Position numbers and translations under genes: made by a program. A model generated the notes under the pieces. It saw nothing but the letters and a program-made list of their open reading frames with translations, had not been told where the DNA came from and searched no databases. Below are positions 1 through 17,480 of a stretch of 64,000 bases of DNA, in pieces. The stretch covers positions 552,798-616,797 of the forward strand of contig NW_006500103.1 in the NCBI RefSeq assembly GCF_000471905.2, read 5' to 3'. Within the stretch, counting starts at the first letter, position 1. Every line of letters starts with the position of its first letter. Source of the stretch: Amborella trichopoda. Its lineage: Eukaryota; Streptophyta; Magnoliopsida; Amborellales; Amborellaceae.

Positions 1-250
1 GAAGATACAATTTTGGTGTCCAAAACCATTATGATGATCTAAAAATATATTTCTACTCCTAATTTTAAAATTTAAAGCTCCAAAATAATGCAGATCGATC
101 AAAACTATAAACGCTTGAAAACCTTTAAAATGAACGGTTCAGATAATGTATTATAAAATATAGTATTTTTACAAATAAAAATCCTTCTTTCCTTGTTTCC
201 ATATCCACAGTTCTTCCAACAGTCAACCAAACGACATTATTTTTAAAACC
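1..250. repeat. Partial copy of the Mutator-like MITE family
   Basis: The stretch shares internal landmarks with the complete copies further on: a run resembling 'AAATTTAAAGCTCC', then 'GCAGATCGAT', then a segment like 'GAACGGTTCAGATAATG'. No terminal inverted repeat or target duplication can be seen, and the window edge may cut the element. Identification rests only on similarity by eye. Confidence 0.4.
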
Positions 251-574
251 GGTTGTTACATATACTAGAATCAACAAAATCAGGTATTAAGAAAAACCCC
301 GACTTTACGTATCCATGGATCCAAACGGACCCTTAAAGGAAGAAGTGCTAGAATCTTCTCATGCTTAGAGAGAGGGGTTTTTCAGGTTCCTGTGTATAGG
401 CTTAATTTCATGTAGCATTAAACTTTTGCACGTGTGCAGTCGACAACATTAATGAAAGGACGCTCTCAGCATTCAAAAAACAAAGAAAATGGCCCCCACA
501 TTGAAATGATGAATACAACTACTCAATTCTCATATCTACGCATATTAAATGAATACAGCCTCATCCCTAAGTAT

Positions 575-716
575 AATAATATACAAATTCTTACACATAA
601 AATGGGTAGAGAGAGGAGAGAGAGAGAGAAATTAATAATATACAAATTCTTACACATAAAATGGGTAGAGAGAGGAGAGAGAGAGAAATAATTACACATA
701 AAATGGGTAGAAAGAG
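575..716. repeat. Tandem repeat, 59-bp unit, about 2.4 copies
   Basis: Two consecutive units begin 'AATAATATACAAATTC' at 575 and 634 and contain 'AAAATGGGTAGAGAGAGGAG'; a third, partial unit follows. The short open frames across it are low-complexity and are not taken as genes. It lies in the 3' flank of the P450 gene. The rest of 251-1047 holds nothing recognisable. Confidence 0.8.
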
Positions 717-1047
717 AAATATTTACATATGAAGCCTATCTTTATGATATGCTTTTTGTTTCTAAATGGTCCTAGAGAGAGAAAGAGATGTGCATGTATT
801 TATGATTATTTGTTTCTCTCTCTATCAAACTGTACACAAGGCTTTGTCGATTCGTCAAAAGCCAAAAACCATGCAAGGCTCAACAATGATACAAAACAAG
901 AACACGGCCAAAATCCAATAAAACGGCCCTGAAAAATCCAAAGCTTATCCTACTTTTATCAATAGCATAAGTGGCTTGAACTTGCCGGGGAAAAAGCAAG
1001 CTTTTGGAGCATTCATCTACAAGGCTTCTGAAATCTTGTGTGTCGAT

Positions 1048-7505
<6,458 letters not shown>

Positions 7506-7534
7506 GGAAAAAACAAAGAAGTAAATAAATAAAT

Positions 7535-7631
7535 GGGGGGGGGGGGGGTGGATTTGATTCCCCTGAGTTATTGCTTCAGACCTCCTCTTTGGTCAGAGAG
7601 TAAAGTAAGTGGAGAAGAAACCCTTATAAAT
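7535..7631 (-). promoter_or_regulatory. CYP90B1 upstream region with TATA-like box and poly(G)14
   Basis: On the minus strand an ATTTATAAGG motif (7624-7631) lies about 120 bp before the start codon and is a plausible TATA box. A run of 14 G on the plus strand (7535-7548) falls between it and the start, so the transcript leader would carry a C tract. I see no CGTGYG element or CACGTG G-box near by. Inference from motif and spacing only. Confidence 0.3.
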
Positions 7632-8460
7632 GGCAGATCTTTCAATGAACTAAAAACAATGATACATAAGGAGTATGCAGCTTTAAAGCTTTCTTTTGAC
7701 TGGTTTTTGTGCTGTGGTGCTACCCCAACACCATGGTTTTGAACCTTCTTTTTGTGGAGAATAATACCCAAAATACCCTCCAATCACTAGGTACAGGCAC
7801 TCTTGGGACTTTGACTAAAGAAGACTTGGACTTTCCTTTTTGACCAAAATGCCCCTATTTGGACTCAAGAGTGAGATTTGTGCTCGACACTACTAATCAT
7901 GGATTTGTGTTTGAGACTAATAACAAAGGCACCTATGGGTATTTATAGTGTGGTTTGCTTAAGAAAGGCCTCTTATTATTAGTTAGCCCTTTTAATTAAG
8001 AAGCTAGCTGTCAATAATCTAGATTTGGGACCAGCCTAGGTTATGTGAGACTGGCTTGATTAATTTTGTTTAATTGATGAAGCCATTATTTATGTATAAA
8101 TCATGGTTTATGGAACTGTATTTGAATAGAGAGGAGGATTTGATTACGATTTTATATTTATTTGGTTTATTGAGCTGTAGTTTAATAGATAGGAGATTTT
8201 GATTTGGGTTTTCTATTGGTTCTTTGATATGGATGGATAGCCCCAAGTTTATATGCACCTCCAACAAATCTATGTGACGTCCTCTATCTTATTCATTGCA
8301 TCTATTGATGAAATTATTTGAAACATCCTTCCTCTATCAAGGAAACTAAGGGGAAGGAAACAATCCTGTCTCCAAAGCTAGAGAGAGAGAGAGAGAGAGA
8401 GGCTATTTTGTTATTACAAATTTTTGCCTCAATATGATCTAACAATGTGGACAGTAAACT
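7632..8460. other. Upstream flank of CYP90B1, no gene seen
   Basis: AT-rich DNA with no convincing coding potential and no complete repeat recognised; a (GA)n tract lies at 8381-8402. Distal promoter function for the P450 gene is possible but unsupported by a specific motif. Confidence 0.4.
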
Positions 8461-8465
8461 TTTCT

Positions 8466-8782
8466 TTAATCCGTCGGATATAAGAAGTGGGTTGTGTTAT
8501 TTAATCCGTCGGATATAAGAAGTGGGTTGTGTTATGTAGGTTTTAGCGTAAAATTTTAATAATATCTTATCATGAATCATAAACTTTTGTTAGAGTAGAG
8601 GAAAAAGATTCATATGACCAACCCAAATAATTGCGATAAGGCTTGCGGATATAAGAAGTGGGTTGTGTTATGTAGGTTTTAGCGTAAAACTTTAATAATA
8701 TCTTATCATGAATCTTAAACTTTTGCTAGAATAGAGGAAAAATATTCATATGACCGACCAAAATAATTGCGATAAGGCTTGG
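8466..8782. repeat. Compound tandem duplication (35-bp and 136-bp units)
   Basis: A 35-bp unit with 'CCGTCGGATATAAGAAGTGG' occurs twice at 8466-8535. It is followed by two 136-bp units (8511-8646 and 8647-8782) that both run from 'GGATATAAGAAGTGGG' to 'GCGATAAGGCTTG' with few differences. The near identity points to recent duplication. Confidence 0.85.
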
Positions 8783-8984
8783 ATGGTTATGAAAACGACT
8801 TGTTGCCTCAGTGCAACCAGCCAATATTTTAAGGTGCAAATTTTAACTAGCACATCAACCATGGTAGGTTAGAGAGAAGGCGTACTAAAAATATGAGTGT
8901 CCTCCCGCAGGAGGAGCACACTATACCCTTATACGACAATCTAACACTCCTCGGGGGATCCTTTCTAAAGTGCAAAAAAAAAAA

Positions 8985-9400
8985 ATTAAGGTTGTAACCT
9001 GGCACTGTAAATGTGAGGTGCACCTCAATATTAAGTAGAAAAGAGTGTTCCGTAGTTAGAAAACCTTCTAAATAATCATCCCAACATCGAGATGCACGTG
9101 GTCTCGAGATGTATGTATAATAAAGAAAAATAATAATTTCAAGTCTTAAAGGTAGTGAATCATGAAACAAGTTATTTGGATTGTCTATTTTTAAGATTCT
9201 CAAATATTTATAAATATACTCGATTTGTAATATTTTTTGAAATTTTAAATTTCATAATTAGGGTTTTAACATAAATTTTCATGCCGTTGTAAGGTTTCCA
9301 ATGCCCTGAACTCCATCTCACAATAAAATTTAGAGGCACGTCATACTTGTACAGTATAAGCGTAGCCACCTTATACAAAAAATAAAGTTTGCAAATATCC
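8985..9400. mobile_element. Diverged Mutator-like MITE copy
   Basis: It carries the family landmarks 'TTAAGGTTGTAACC', 'CATCGAGATGCACG' and a right part resembling 'AAATTTAGAGGCACG'. The ends have decayed and no target duplication is visible. A fragment with 'CCTCCCGCAGGAGG' (near 8895) just upstream resembles the CTCC..GGAG family. Confidence 0.55.
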
Positions 9401-9524
9401 ACATTGTAACGAATGATTCTGACCTATTGAAAACAAACATATGATCGTCCATCAAATGGACAGATAGGTGATCCAGCATTTGTGCGAAAGGGGCCTTCAT
9501 TTGGACTATTTATTGGGCTTTAAG

Positions 9525-9870
9525 CAGTGTTTTAAAAAAATAGATCGGTGACTAAGAATAGGGACCCAATAAATTGGTTTGGATCAGTGAATCGACAGTC
9601 TTGATAGCCATTTTACGGTGAGGAGAAAAATAGTGAACAGCAAAAAAACACATAAAAAACAGTGAACAGACAAAAAATCGGTCCAAATCAATGGATCGAT
9701 GGTCCGAATTACCGTTTTACTGTAGATAATCGTCGTCTTACTATGCGGAAATGCCATATCCCTTTCATACTCGGCCATTTTCTTATATATAAGCCGCACC
9801 GAAACTAGATGACCGATTCTCAAGTCGGACCGAATGATTCCGTGTCGACCTGGCATTTTTTAAATCACTC
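9525..9870. mobile_element. hAT-like non-autonomous element
   Basis: The 346-bp element begins CAGTGTTTTAAAAAA and ends in the near complement TTTTTTAAATCACTC. It is flanked by 8-bp GCTTTAAG / GCTTCAAG with one mismatch. An 8-bp duplication and CAGTG ends are usual for hAT elements. No transposase is encoded. Confidence 0.6.
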
Positions 9871-10540
9871 GCTTCAAGTAATTTTTTTTTCAGATTGCTC
9901 TTAGATATCGCCAATAAATATCATTTCAAAGATTCTTGAGGTGAAATAAATCCCCTTGACAAATATATTTTATCAGTTGGAGCAAGTGTACAATGTGCCA
10001 TCGCAAGAACACATAATCTTTTTACAAACTTTTAGCATACCTCCCTAAGGTTTAAAATGAACAGTAATTTGGTATTTAAGCCCAAAATCCACAATTTATT
10101 ACTTCTCCAATTAACTTGGAAAACTTAATCAACATTCCGTTAAATCAAAACCCCTAAAAGGCTAAAACTATACAAATTTGTCGCAAATCACTAAGGGCAC
10201 GAGAGGGCATTTTCGACATTTAGATAAATACTTGGGGCAATATAGTAATTTTACATCGAAATGTCCTTCCTGAATGTTGAAACGGGAGCCACCCTGGAAG
10301 ACCACAAAACCCACGTGTGGTGACATTTGCTTAGGCTCCATCCAATGGCAAAGCAACATGTGTCTTTAAATCATTGGCTCACACGTGCAACGTGTGGTCG
10401 CGCGCTTTGTCCTTTGATCTCTCAAACAAGCGCCGACTACCATCCATCTATTATTTACTTATTAAAACGTAATAATTAAAGAGAGTTACTGAGCTGGCCA
10501 CCCACATTTTCAGTAGTCCACCTCAATTTTTTATCCTTCC
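9871..10540. other. Intergenic stretch with G-box and ACGTG motifs near 10.3-10.4 kb
   Basis: No gene is seen. Between 10305 and 10420 are CCACGTGTGG, CACACGTG and ACGTGTGG motifs with a CCAAT box, a mix typical of plant promoters. No exon follows on either strand, so this may be a stranded promoter fragment. Confidence 0.35.
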
Positions 10541-10544
10541 ACCC

Positions 10545-11030
10545 ATAACATGGGTGGCAGCAGTGTATAATCTCTACCGCTCCATTTTGAATAGAGGACT
10601 ACGATTTCCCTAATCACAATGTCACATCTCTACACTATTTTATTTTTAATATTTTTTCTACAAACTATTTTAACACCAAATTTTGTACATCCAATCTTCT
10701 ATTAAACTTGCACTAACGAAAAAAATTAAAAATTTTCAGTAAAATAAAATGATCAAAATACCCCTGAAAATTTCAAAAGGTATTTAGGTTATTATATTTT
10801 ATCGAAAAAAAATTTAATATTTTTTATAGGTGTGAACCAATGAGAATATGGCTCGTACCAAATTTCATATTCATACAATTTGTATAAAAAAACTAAAAAT
10901 AAAATACTTTAAGACGTAAGATCTAAGATCAAACAATGAGTCACTCTCTTGATCAAAATTAGACGGCTGGAAAGTAAGGGAAGCATAGATCTTCTATGTT
11001 GTAGAGAAGGTTTAGAAACCTTTTCCAAGA
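10545..11030. mobile_element. Dispersed repeat paired with 24.2-24.7 kb, copy 1
   Basis: About 485 bp aligns by eye over its length with 24208-24714; both contain 'CAAAATACCCCTGAAAATTT' and end in AGAAACCTTT. The left end has decayed relative to the other copy. It is non-coding. Confidence 0.7.
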
Positions 11031-11544
11031 CTTATTAGAATTATATTTTCAAAATAGCTATGGTTTAGGGTTTGTTTGTTTGTTGGCCAAAGTATGGATT
11101 GGCGCTCTTGGGGTGGAATTTTTTATTGATGAGAATTTTGTGGCTGAATGGTCACTGTAGAACCAAAATAAGTATCCAAACACTTGAAAAAAAAAAAAAA
11201 AAACAACTTTTTCGTGAGTGAGATGAAAACTAGGTCATACTTCCACCAAGATCCATTAGTTTGACATCAATGTGTCTAATGAGCTTTCAATAATATCTTA
11301 TTTCTAGATACTATAGAGTACAAATGTGTATGGCTTTAGTAGGGGATCATTCTCACTTTTGAGGGTAATGGGTCTCTTTTTCTTTTTTCTTTTTTAGTAT
11401 TGAGTAATGGGTTAGGCTAATAGTGGTCAGCTTTTAAATGAAGCTCAGAAGTTATAGACAGACGAGACCCAGGCATTTCCAAGATTTTCTTCCTTTGAAA
11501 TTGCCTAGCTCTTAATCCATTTAAGCATCATTGATGAATTTTTA
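11031..11544. other. Intergenic, nothing recognised
   Basis: AT-rich DNA with poly(A) near 11188 and no open frame or repeat I can name. Confidence 0.4.
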
Positions 11545-12125
11545 ATGGGAAAAGTATATAAAAAAACCATTTACTTTTGGTACAAAAATGTTTTAATCAC
11601 TATTGTCTATCAAATTTCAAATCAAATAGTTGTAAAAGTGTCATTGACTAAAGGAAAATTGTTTCATACGGGTTGGACCGCATCGCTACAATATGTGGTC
11701 CAAAGGTATAAAGCATCCATCTTAATGATAGATGCAAATAGGCGCTCCATCTAAAAGCAAGTGTAACTAACATAAAAGCAAGTGTAACTAACAGTCCAAA
11801 TGTTGTTTTTAATATAACTATTCTTCTTAGTTTTCAATTTTATTTTTATTTTCCATATTCATGATCTATGTGTTAAGGATTATATATCCTCTAAAAATTG
11901 GGATCAAATAATATTTTAAAAATATATTATTTGCCAAGCCCAAATTTCTACAATATGCGAGCTGGCCGCATAAAAACCATATCCTTGACTAAACTCTATA
12001 TTAAAAAAAAATAAAAAATATTCTCGAACTTTATGATACACCTTAAAACAATTAATTTGACATCTAAAAGCTATAAATAATTGTGTCATTCTTGTAACAA
12101 AGATAAATGACCTCATAATATACAA
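11545..12125. mobile_element. Split copy of the TTTACTTTTGGTACA TIR family
   Basis: The left part (11560-11640) carries 'ACCATTTACTTTTGGTACAA'. The right part (about 11970-12125) carries the complementary features and ends 'GATAAATGACCTC'. About 300 bp of unrelated sequence sits between them, including a 20-bp tandem repeat at 11755-11795, so a second insertion is likely but its edges are unclear. Confidence 0.4.
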
Positions 12126-12222
12126 TCCATTTTCAATACCTATATTTCACTCTGCCACTCTAGTCTAAACCATCATAAAACACACTATTTTCACCACCAA
12201 CTATCATTTGAATTTGAATAAA

Positions 12223-12953
12223 GGAAAAATTTATATAAGGTCGCAACCTTAAAATGTAGAATTAAATATGCATCTAAAAAATCCATAGGAAAAGGTTGTT
12301 TTAATGTTGAAAAACCCTCTAATTGGTCATCTTGACATCGAGATGCATGAATATGGAAAAAAAAAAAAGAATTGAGTCTCATAAATAGTGAATCTTACAA
12401 CACATTATCTAAACCGTCCATTTTCTAGATTTTATGAAAATGGATTTTAAGTTAGGGAAAAAGTTTTAATAAGTTTGCATCCTTAAAATATAGAATCACA
12501 AATGCACCTAAAAAATCAATCGAAAATTTTGTTTTAATGTTGAAAAAACACTCTAATCGATCATCTCGACATCGAGATATATGAATATGAAAAAAAAAAA
12601 AACTTTTGAGTCCCCACAATAGTGCATATTGCAACACATTATCTATTCTGTCCATTTTCATATATTTATAGATCTACTTGATTTTAACCATTTTTTAGAT
12701 TTTAAAATTTTCTAATTATGTATGAAAACATATTTTAAGATAATACTAAGATATTTTTACAATAAAATTACATGTTATGATAAAATTTTAAGATGCACCT
12801 TAATTGGGTTGTTTACGATTGCAACCTTATAGAAACTGCACCCTTTAAGTTAACCCTAAGTACTTTTTTCACCCAAATGACATGTTATGATAAGATTTAG
12901 AGGTGCACTTTAATCGGATTGTTTAAGGTTGCAACCTTATAGAAACCATACCC
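12223..12953. mobile_element. Mutator-like MITE (type II), outer element of a nested pair
   Basis: A perfect 9-bp target duplication TTGAATAAA (12214-12222 and 12954-12962) bounds it. The element is interrupted by a second copy at 12455-12843. Taking out that insert and one 9-bp duplicate leaves about 333 bp. The right end reads 'AGGTTGCAACCTTATAG' and ends CATACCC. Confidence 0.88.
12455..12843. mobile_element. Mutator-like MITE (type II), inner element of a nested pair
   Basis: This 389-bp copy inserted in the same orientation into the older copy. Its own perfect 9-bp target duplication is TTTAAGTTA (12446-12454 and 12844-12852). It has the internal 'CATCTCGACATCGAGAT' hairpin and the right end ATTGCAACCTTATAG. 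Confidence 0.9.
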
Positions 12954-13088
12954 TTGAATAAAATCCCAATTCCAATCACTTCTTTTGATTTTGCCACCCT
13001 ATATTTTGGTGGATTTCTAAACAATAGGTGGCAAGTGATACCCTAAATTGTAATGTACTTACGACTTCATTTCAAAAAAAAAAAAAAA

Positions 13089-13309
13089 GTATAAAATGAG
13101 ACTATTTACCTTTTATATAAGGTGATCACAATAATCTTGTCTACTGGATGTAAATTTGGTTGGCTGCAATTATTCTATTGACTAAGCTCAAATTTTAAAA
13201 GATTTTTTTTTGAATTTTATGACACATCCAAGCTATCAAATTTCACATCAAAATGGTTGAAAGGAAGAGTGACCACTTTGTATAAAAAGTAAATAGTATC
13301 GTTGTATAC
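13089..13309. mobile_element. TTTACC..GGTACA TIR family MITE
   Basis: The element is about 220 bp. The ends 'GTATAAAATGAGACTATTTA' and, at the right, the complement of 'GTATACAACGATACTATTTA' are inverted repeats. The following 'GATCACAATAATC' and 'AGAGTGACCACTTTG' are also complementary. Non-coding. Confidence 0.65.
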
Positions 13310-13321
13310 AATTTTTTTTCA

Positions 13322-13727
13322 AAATAATAATAAAAATAATCTCACACCGATGTGTGTCTGAGCTCAAAATATCACTATTAAATTTACAAATCTCTAGAAA
13401 GTCAAATTCCACACCCATGTGATAACTTTTCTAGATATCCATAACAACTTTAATGGTGATCATTTGAGGTTCTACGCACATGAGTGGGGAAGGATCTTAC
13501 AGGATCATTACTCTATTAGAATAACATAGTAATAATCGTATAATACTTTTTCCCACTAATGTGTATAAGACCCCAAAGCATCACCATTAAAGTTTTTACA
13601 GATCTCTAAAAATATTATCACATAGGTGTGGGACTTGATTTTTCTATAGATTCGTGTTAAATTTAATAGTGATTTTTTGAGGTTCTACACATATAGGTGG
13701 GAGAGGATCCTACATGAACATTTTTGA
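13322..13727. mobile_element. Two adjacent foldback MITEs (about 200 bp each)
   Basis: Copy 1 spans about 13322-13532 and copy 2 about 13545-13727. Each is one long imperfect palindrome around 'TATCACATAGGTGTGGGACT' or its complement, with arms containing 'CACCATTAAA' and 'TTTAATGGTGATCATTTGAG'. Such elements transcribe into long hairpins. No target duplication can be fixed. Confidence 0.7.
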
Positions 13728-13728
13728 T

Positions 13729-13834
<106 letters not shown>

Positions 13835-13838
13835 AAAA

Positions 13839-14160
13839 TTGGGTGAACGGCAAGGCTACAACCAAACGTATGCGGTTGTCCTTCTTACTTGTCGACGCGT
13901 GTCGGAGTGGATGAGGAGGCGAGTCGTGTCACAAAAGAAGCCCAATCATTGGCTCCAAGAGCCCATATCCAGTTATCACTGCTTTTCCACACGTGTGGAA
14001 CCCATCAAAGAACGAGAGTCAGAGAGTGATGGCTCTGCAGGGGCCAATAATCCGATGGACGGTGAAGATCGGGTCCCACGTTTACGAGGAGGAGACCCAG
14101 CCGTCCGTGTGACGTACCTATTAGAGGCAATTAGATTAGTGCAAATTTTTGTATTTTAGT
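13839..14160. other. GC-richer island with ACGT promoter motifs, no gene
   Basis: The base composition is clearly richer in G+C than the flanks. It contains CCACACGTGTGG (palindromic G-box/ABRE type), CGACGCGTGTCG, CCCACGT and GTGACGTAC. The 106-codon open frame (13839-14159) has no recognisable domain and is not accepted as a gene. It reads like a promoter without its gene. Confidence 0.4.
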
Positions 14161-14244
14161 GTATAGTGCCTAACTATAGTACGATGTCTTGTGTTGTCCT
14201 CTTGTGAAGATACATTCATATTGTTTGACTAAATGCTTCTAAAA

Positions 14245-14845
14245 AAAAAAGAAGAAGAAAATTATAAAAATTATATTTTTATTTTTAAATTATTAAAAAT
14301 AAACTCTAAATTTTCCAAAACCTCTTCGTACCGTTTTTTTACATGGTTCGACAAAAAAAACATTAACGGTAGTTTTATATCCATAAAGGCATCATGATCA
14401 AGTGAAAATCATGGTGGTCCTGGCGGGAACTAAATCTAATGTAATTTTAAAACATCACGGTATTTAAAGAACTGTTATATACAAAGTCAACATAACAGTT
14501 TTTAAATAATGTGATGGTTCCTATCGATACAGTAAATAAAAACCCTCAACAACTATCACGGTTTTTTAAGTGCCGTGATAGTTTAAAACATAGAACCCCT
14601 CAAGCCCTCATGACCATCACGCTTCTTAGTCTGCTGTGATGTCATCATGGATCTAAGATTATCGTGAAAGCTATTTTTGTCAAAATAACATAAAAAGTTC
14701 ATAAAAGACGGCTATTTTTATCAAAATAACGCAAAAAGTTGAGAAGAGGGGTATGAACGAGGTTTTACAAAATTTAAGGTTTATTTGTAATAATCTAAAA
14801 AAATATGTATTTTTTATAATTTTCTAAAAATTTATCAAAATATCT
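14245..14845. mobile_element. CATCACG-hairpin element, copy 1
   Basis: The termini are inverted repeats around 'ATTATTAAAAATAAACTC' at the left and its complement (TTTATTTGTAATAATC) at the right. Between them lie several self-complementary modules of the form CATCACGGT-TTTAA-GCCGTGATAG. The same architecture is found at 42030-42670. It is non-coding and the family is not known to me. Confidence 0.65.
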
Positions 14846-15064
14846 TTGTGATGAACTATTTAACACTTTACTCATTGTATGGATAGATTGTTTTTTTATA
14901 TTGAATCACTAGATCAATAATTTAGATCAAATTTGGATTGGTCTAAATTGGTGAATTAAAGAAATATTTTAAAATATATGAAATAAAATATAGATTTTAA
15001 AATAGAGTTATAGAGTGGTTCCGAGAGTTTTTAATAGAATGGTCCGAAATGGTGATTTATAGAA

Positions 15065-15462
15065 GGGTGAGGTTTGTATAAGGTTGCATCCTTATACTAT
15101 AGAGGTCAGGTGCACCTATAAAATTTACTTAGAGATATCGTAAAATTTACTTAGAGATATCGTTTCGGCGTCAAAAATCTTATGATGGCTTCAATTTCTT
15201 ATTTTAAATTCAGTTAAAAAATTTAAAATTTTAAAAATGGTACAGATCGAGAAAATTAATAAACATTTGAAAATCTTGAAAACGTATGGTCCAGATGATT
15301 TTTTACTAGATGTACTATTATTTGAACTTGGAATTCTTTTTTTTCTTCATGTCCATTCATCTCAAGGTCTAGATGATCAGTTGGATATGTGGGAACACTC
15401 TCCACTGTAGAATTTTTTAGATGCAACTTTCATAAGGTTGCAACCTTATACAAACTTTTTCC
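15065..15462. mobile_element. Mutator-like MITE, palindrome type II
   Basis: This 398-bp element has a perfect 9-bp target duplication TTTATAGAA (15056-15064 and 15463-15471). The left terminus 'GGGTGAGGTTTGTATAAGG' is complementary to the right terminus, which carries AAGGTTGCAACCTTATAC. Confidence 0.88.
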
Positions 15463-15553
15463 TTTATAGAATTAGATTTTGTATTCAAGAGTTTTTAATA
15501 GGGTCACAAAGTGGGGCTTTATATCCTCCAACAAGCAATTGAACTCGTATAAC

Positions 15554-15855
15554 GAGTAGCATTCATGTTTGAAACTTTGATTGCAATAGCTCAATCTAAG
15601 TATTATATGTTCTAATGCAGGGAATGGGTTGTAAGATAGGACCACACCATCTCTCTCTCTCTCTGTCTCTAAGCTATGGGTAGTTAAGATTGGACCACAT
15701 GATCTCTCTCTCTCTTCCTCTTTGAAGCATTGCAGGCGTGTAGAATGAGTAGTATTCTTTGAAACTTTGAATGCATTAGCTGAATGCATATATTATATGT
15801 CCTAATGCAAGGAATGGGTTGTAAGATAGGACCACATCATCTCCCTGTCTCTCTC
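15554..15855. repeat. Direct duplication with 193-bp period
   Basis: Segments starting at 15554 and 15747 share 'TTTGAAACTTTGA.TGCA', 'GGAATGGGTTGTAAGATAGG' and 'ACCACA.CATCT'. CT microsatellites at the joints probably mediated the duplication. The open frames here are low-complexity. Confidence 0.75.
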
Positions 15856-16910
15856 CTTCGTGTTTCCTCTTTATAGGAGCGTTTGTCGGAGAAAATTTGA
15901 AGCAATTTGGTGCATTGGCCTTTTCAGGAGAAGATTTCAAAGTTTTTTTAAAACTTTAAATAAATTAGATATTCATATATGAAATAATATAAAAATTTCA
16001 AAAAATAGATAAAAAAAATATTTTATATAGATATTTCTTTGCTTAGGTAAATCAGCCTAAAGTATATTGTCATCTGACCAAAGCAACCCGAATACGTCCG
16101 ACGTAGCCCGAATATGACCACATCGCAGCACCAGGCTTCACTTCATTTCGGTCTATGCCTAAAATCTGAAGGCTTCGGCCTCTTAGCTGAAGCGTGGTAA
16201 AGTTGACAACACTGTTTGGTACCTGTTTAAATTTGGTGTTATTAGGATCGGTCCAGCAACCAAAGTAGTAAGGGGTTTGATTCAATGAAAATTGGTTTAA
16301 TTAATTGAATTAATTTGACCGGATTTTCTGGAAAAAAAGGGATATAATAGTTTGAAAATGTTAAAATGTATTAAAAAATATCCCAAACTTCATTTAGCTC
16401 ATAAAACTAAAACCAGTTGGTCTGACTAGTCAGAAATAGTCAACTATCAGTTTTGACTGATTCTTGACCAAATTTAGTTTATTCTTTGGACCAAACCGCT
16501 AAAGGCGCTAGTCAGACCACTAGTTTGGCCCAGTTTTGATTATTATGGTTTTAAAAAGCGAACTTTTTGTAACTCCAAAAAATAGTTATGAGTATATGTA
16601 TTGGGGACTTATAGTTAAATGATATTTTTATCATATAATTGTTATTGTACCATCAACAAATGCCATATATTAATTATAGCATGACAATAATAACTATCAT
16701 TATATATCATATTGTCATCGGCCCACTGATAGCTCTCCGGGTGAGGTAGGATTGTTCTCTATCTCCATACACATAAGTTATGTGCATTGGCTGCATCATG
16801 TACTTTTTTGGCTAAGTATATAGTCTAACTCATGATCATGTCTCTTTTTATAGGTATTTTGAAATTAAATCAAACAATATAGGTATAATGTTAAGGGATA
16901 GTATACAATG
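15856..16910. other. Intergenic, degenerate repeats only
   Basis: No gene is seen. The stretch 16190-16560 (with 'GTTGACAACACTG' and GGTCTGACTAGTCAG-like inverted pieces) resembles a decayed hAT-type MITE, but the ends cannot be fixed. Confidence 0.35.
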
Positions 16911-17120
16911 AGACCATTTACCTTTGGTACAAGGAAGTCACAATTACTTACAACCATCCGTTGTGAAATCTAATAGTATGAGTGTGTCACAAAGTTCGAA
17001 AAAATTTCTTTTTAATTTTGAGTTTCGTCGATGAAATAAATGCAGCTACCCAATTTCACATCTAATAGTCAAGATTAATTATGGCCACCATGTACCAATG
17101 GTAAATGATCACATTATATA
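16911..17120. mobile_element. TTTACC..GGTACA TIR family MITE
   Basis: The left end 'TATACAATGAGACCATTTAC' pairs with the right end, the complement of 'TATATAATGTGATCATTTAC', over more than 30 bp with few mismatches. A further partial copy lies at about 17270-17480. Confidence 0.7.
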
Positions 17121-17269
17121 TTTTCCCTAATGTTAAATAGTTAATCTCACACAAGTAGTTTGATAAATTTCCTAATTTGAATCCTAGTACTGAGTGAAAA
17201 AAAAAGAAGAAGCTAAATACTCTTTTTTGAGCAAACCGTGAGTTAAAAAAAAAGTAGAGTTGGAAAAAG

Positions 17270-17480
17270 GGGTTTTTATATATTTACTTTTGGTACATTG
17301 TCACAATCAATTTTATTTTTGAGATGTCAAATCTAACTACTTAGTATGTGTCACAAAGTTTGTAAAATTTTCTTTTGAATTTTAATCTTAGTCAATGATA
17401 TAATATCCCTTGTCGATTTCAAATCTAGCGAGGAATAGTGGTTGTGACATGAACTGAAGCAGTTAATTATCAATATCGCC
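17270..17480. mobile_element. Partial TTTACTTTTGGTACA family copy
   Basis: It opens with 'ATTTACTTTTGGTACATTGT' and keeps the internal 'GTGTCACAAAGTTTGT' landmark. The right terminus has decayed. Confidence 0.5.

Noticed and set aside
13839-14159. 106-codon plus-strand frame
   Set aside because: No domain, no intron partners, and the sequence has promoter-like motifs; treated as non-coding.
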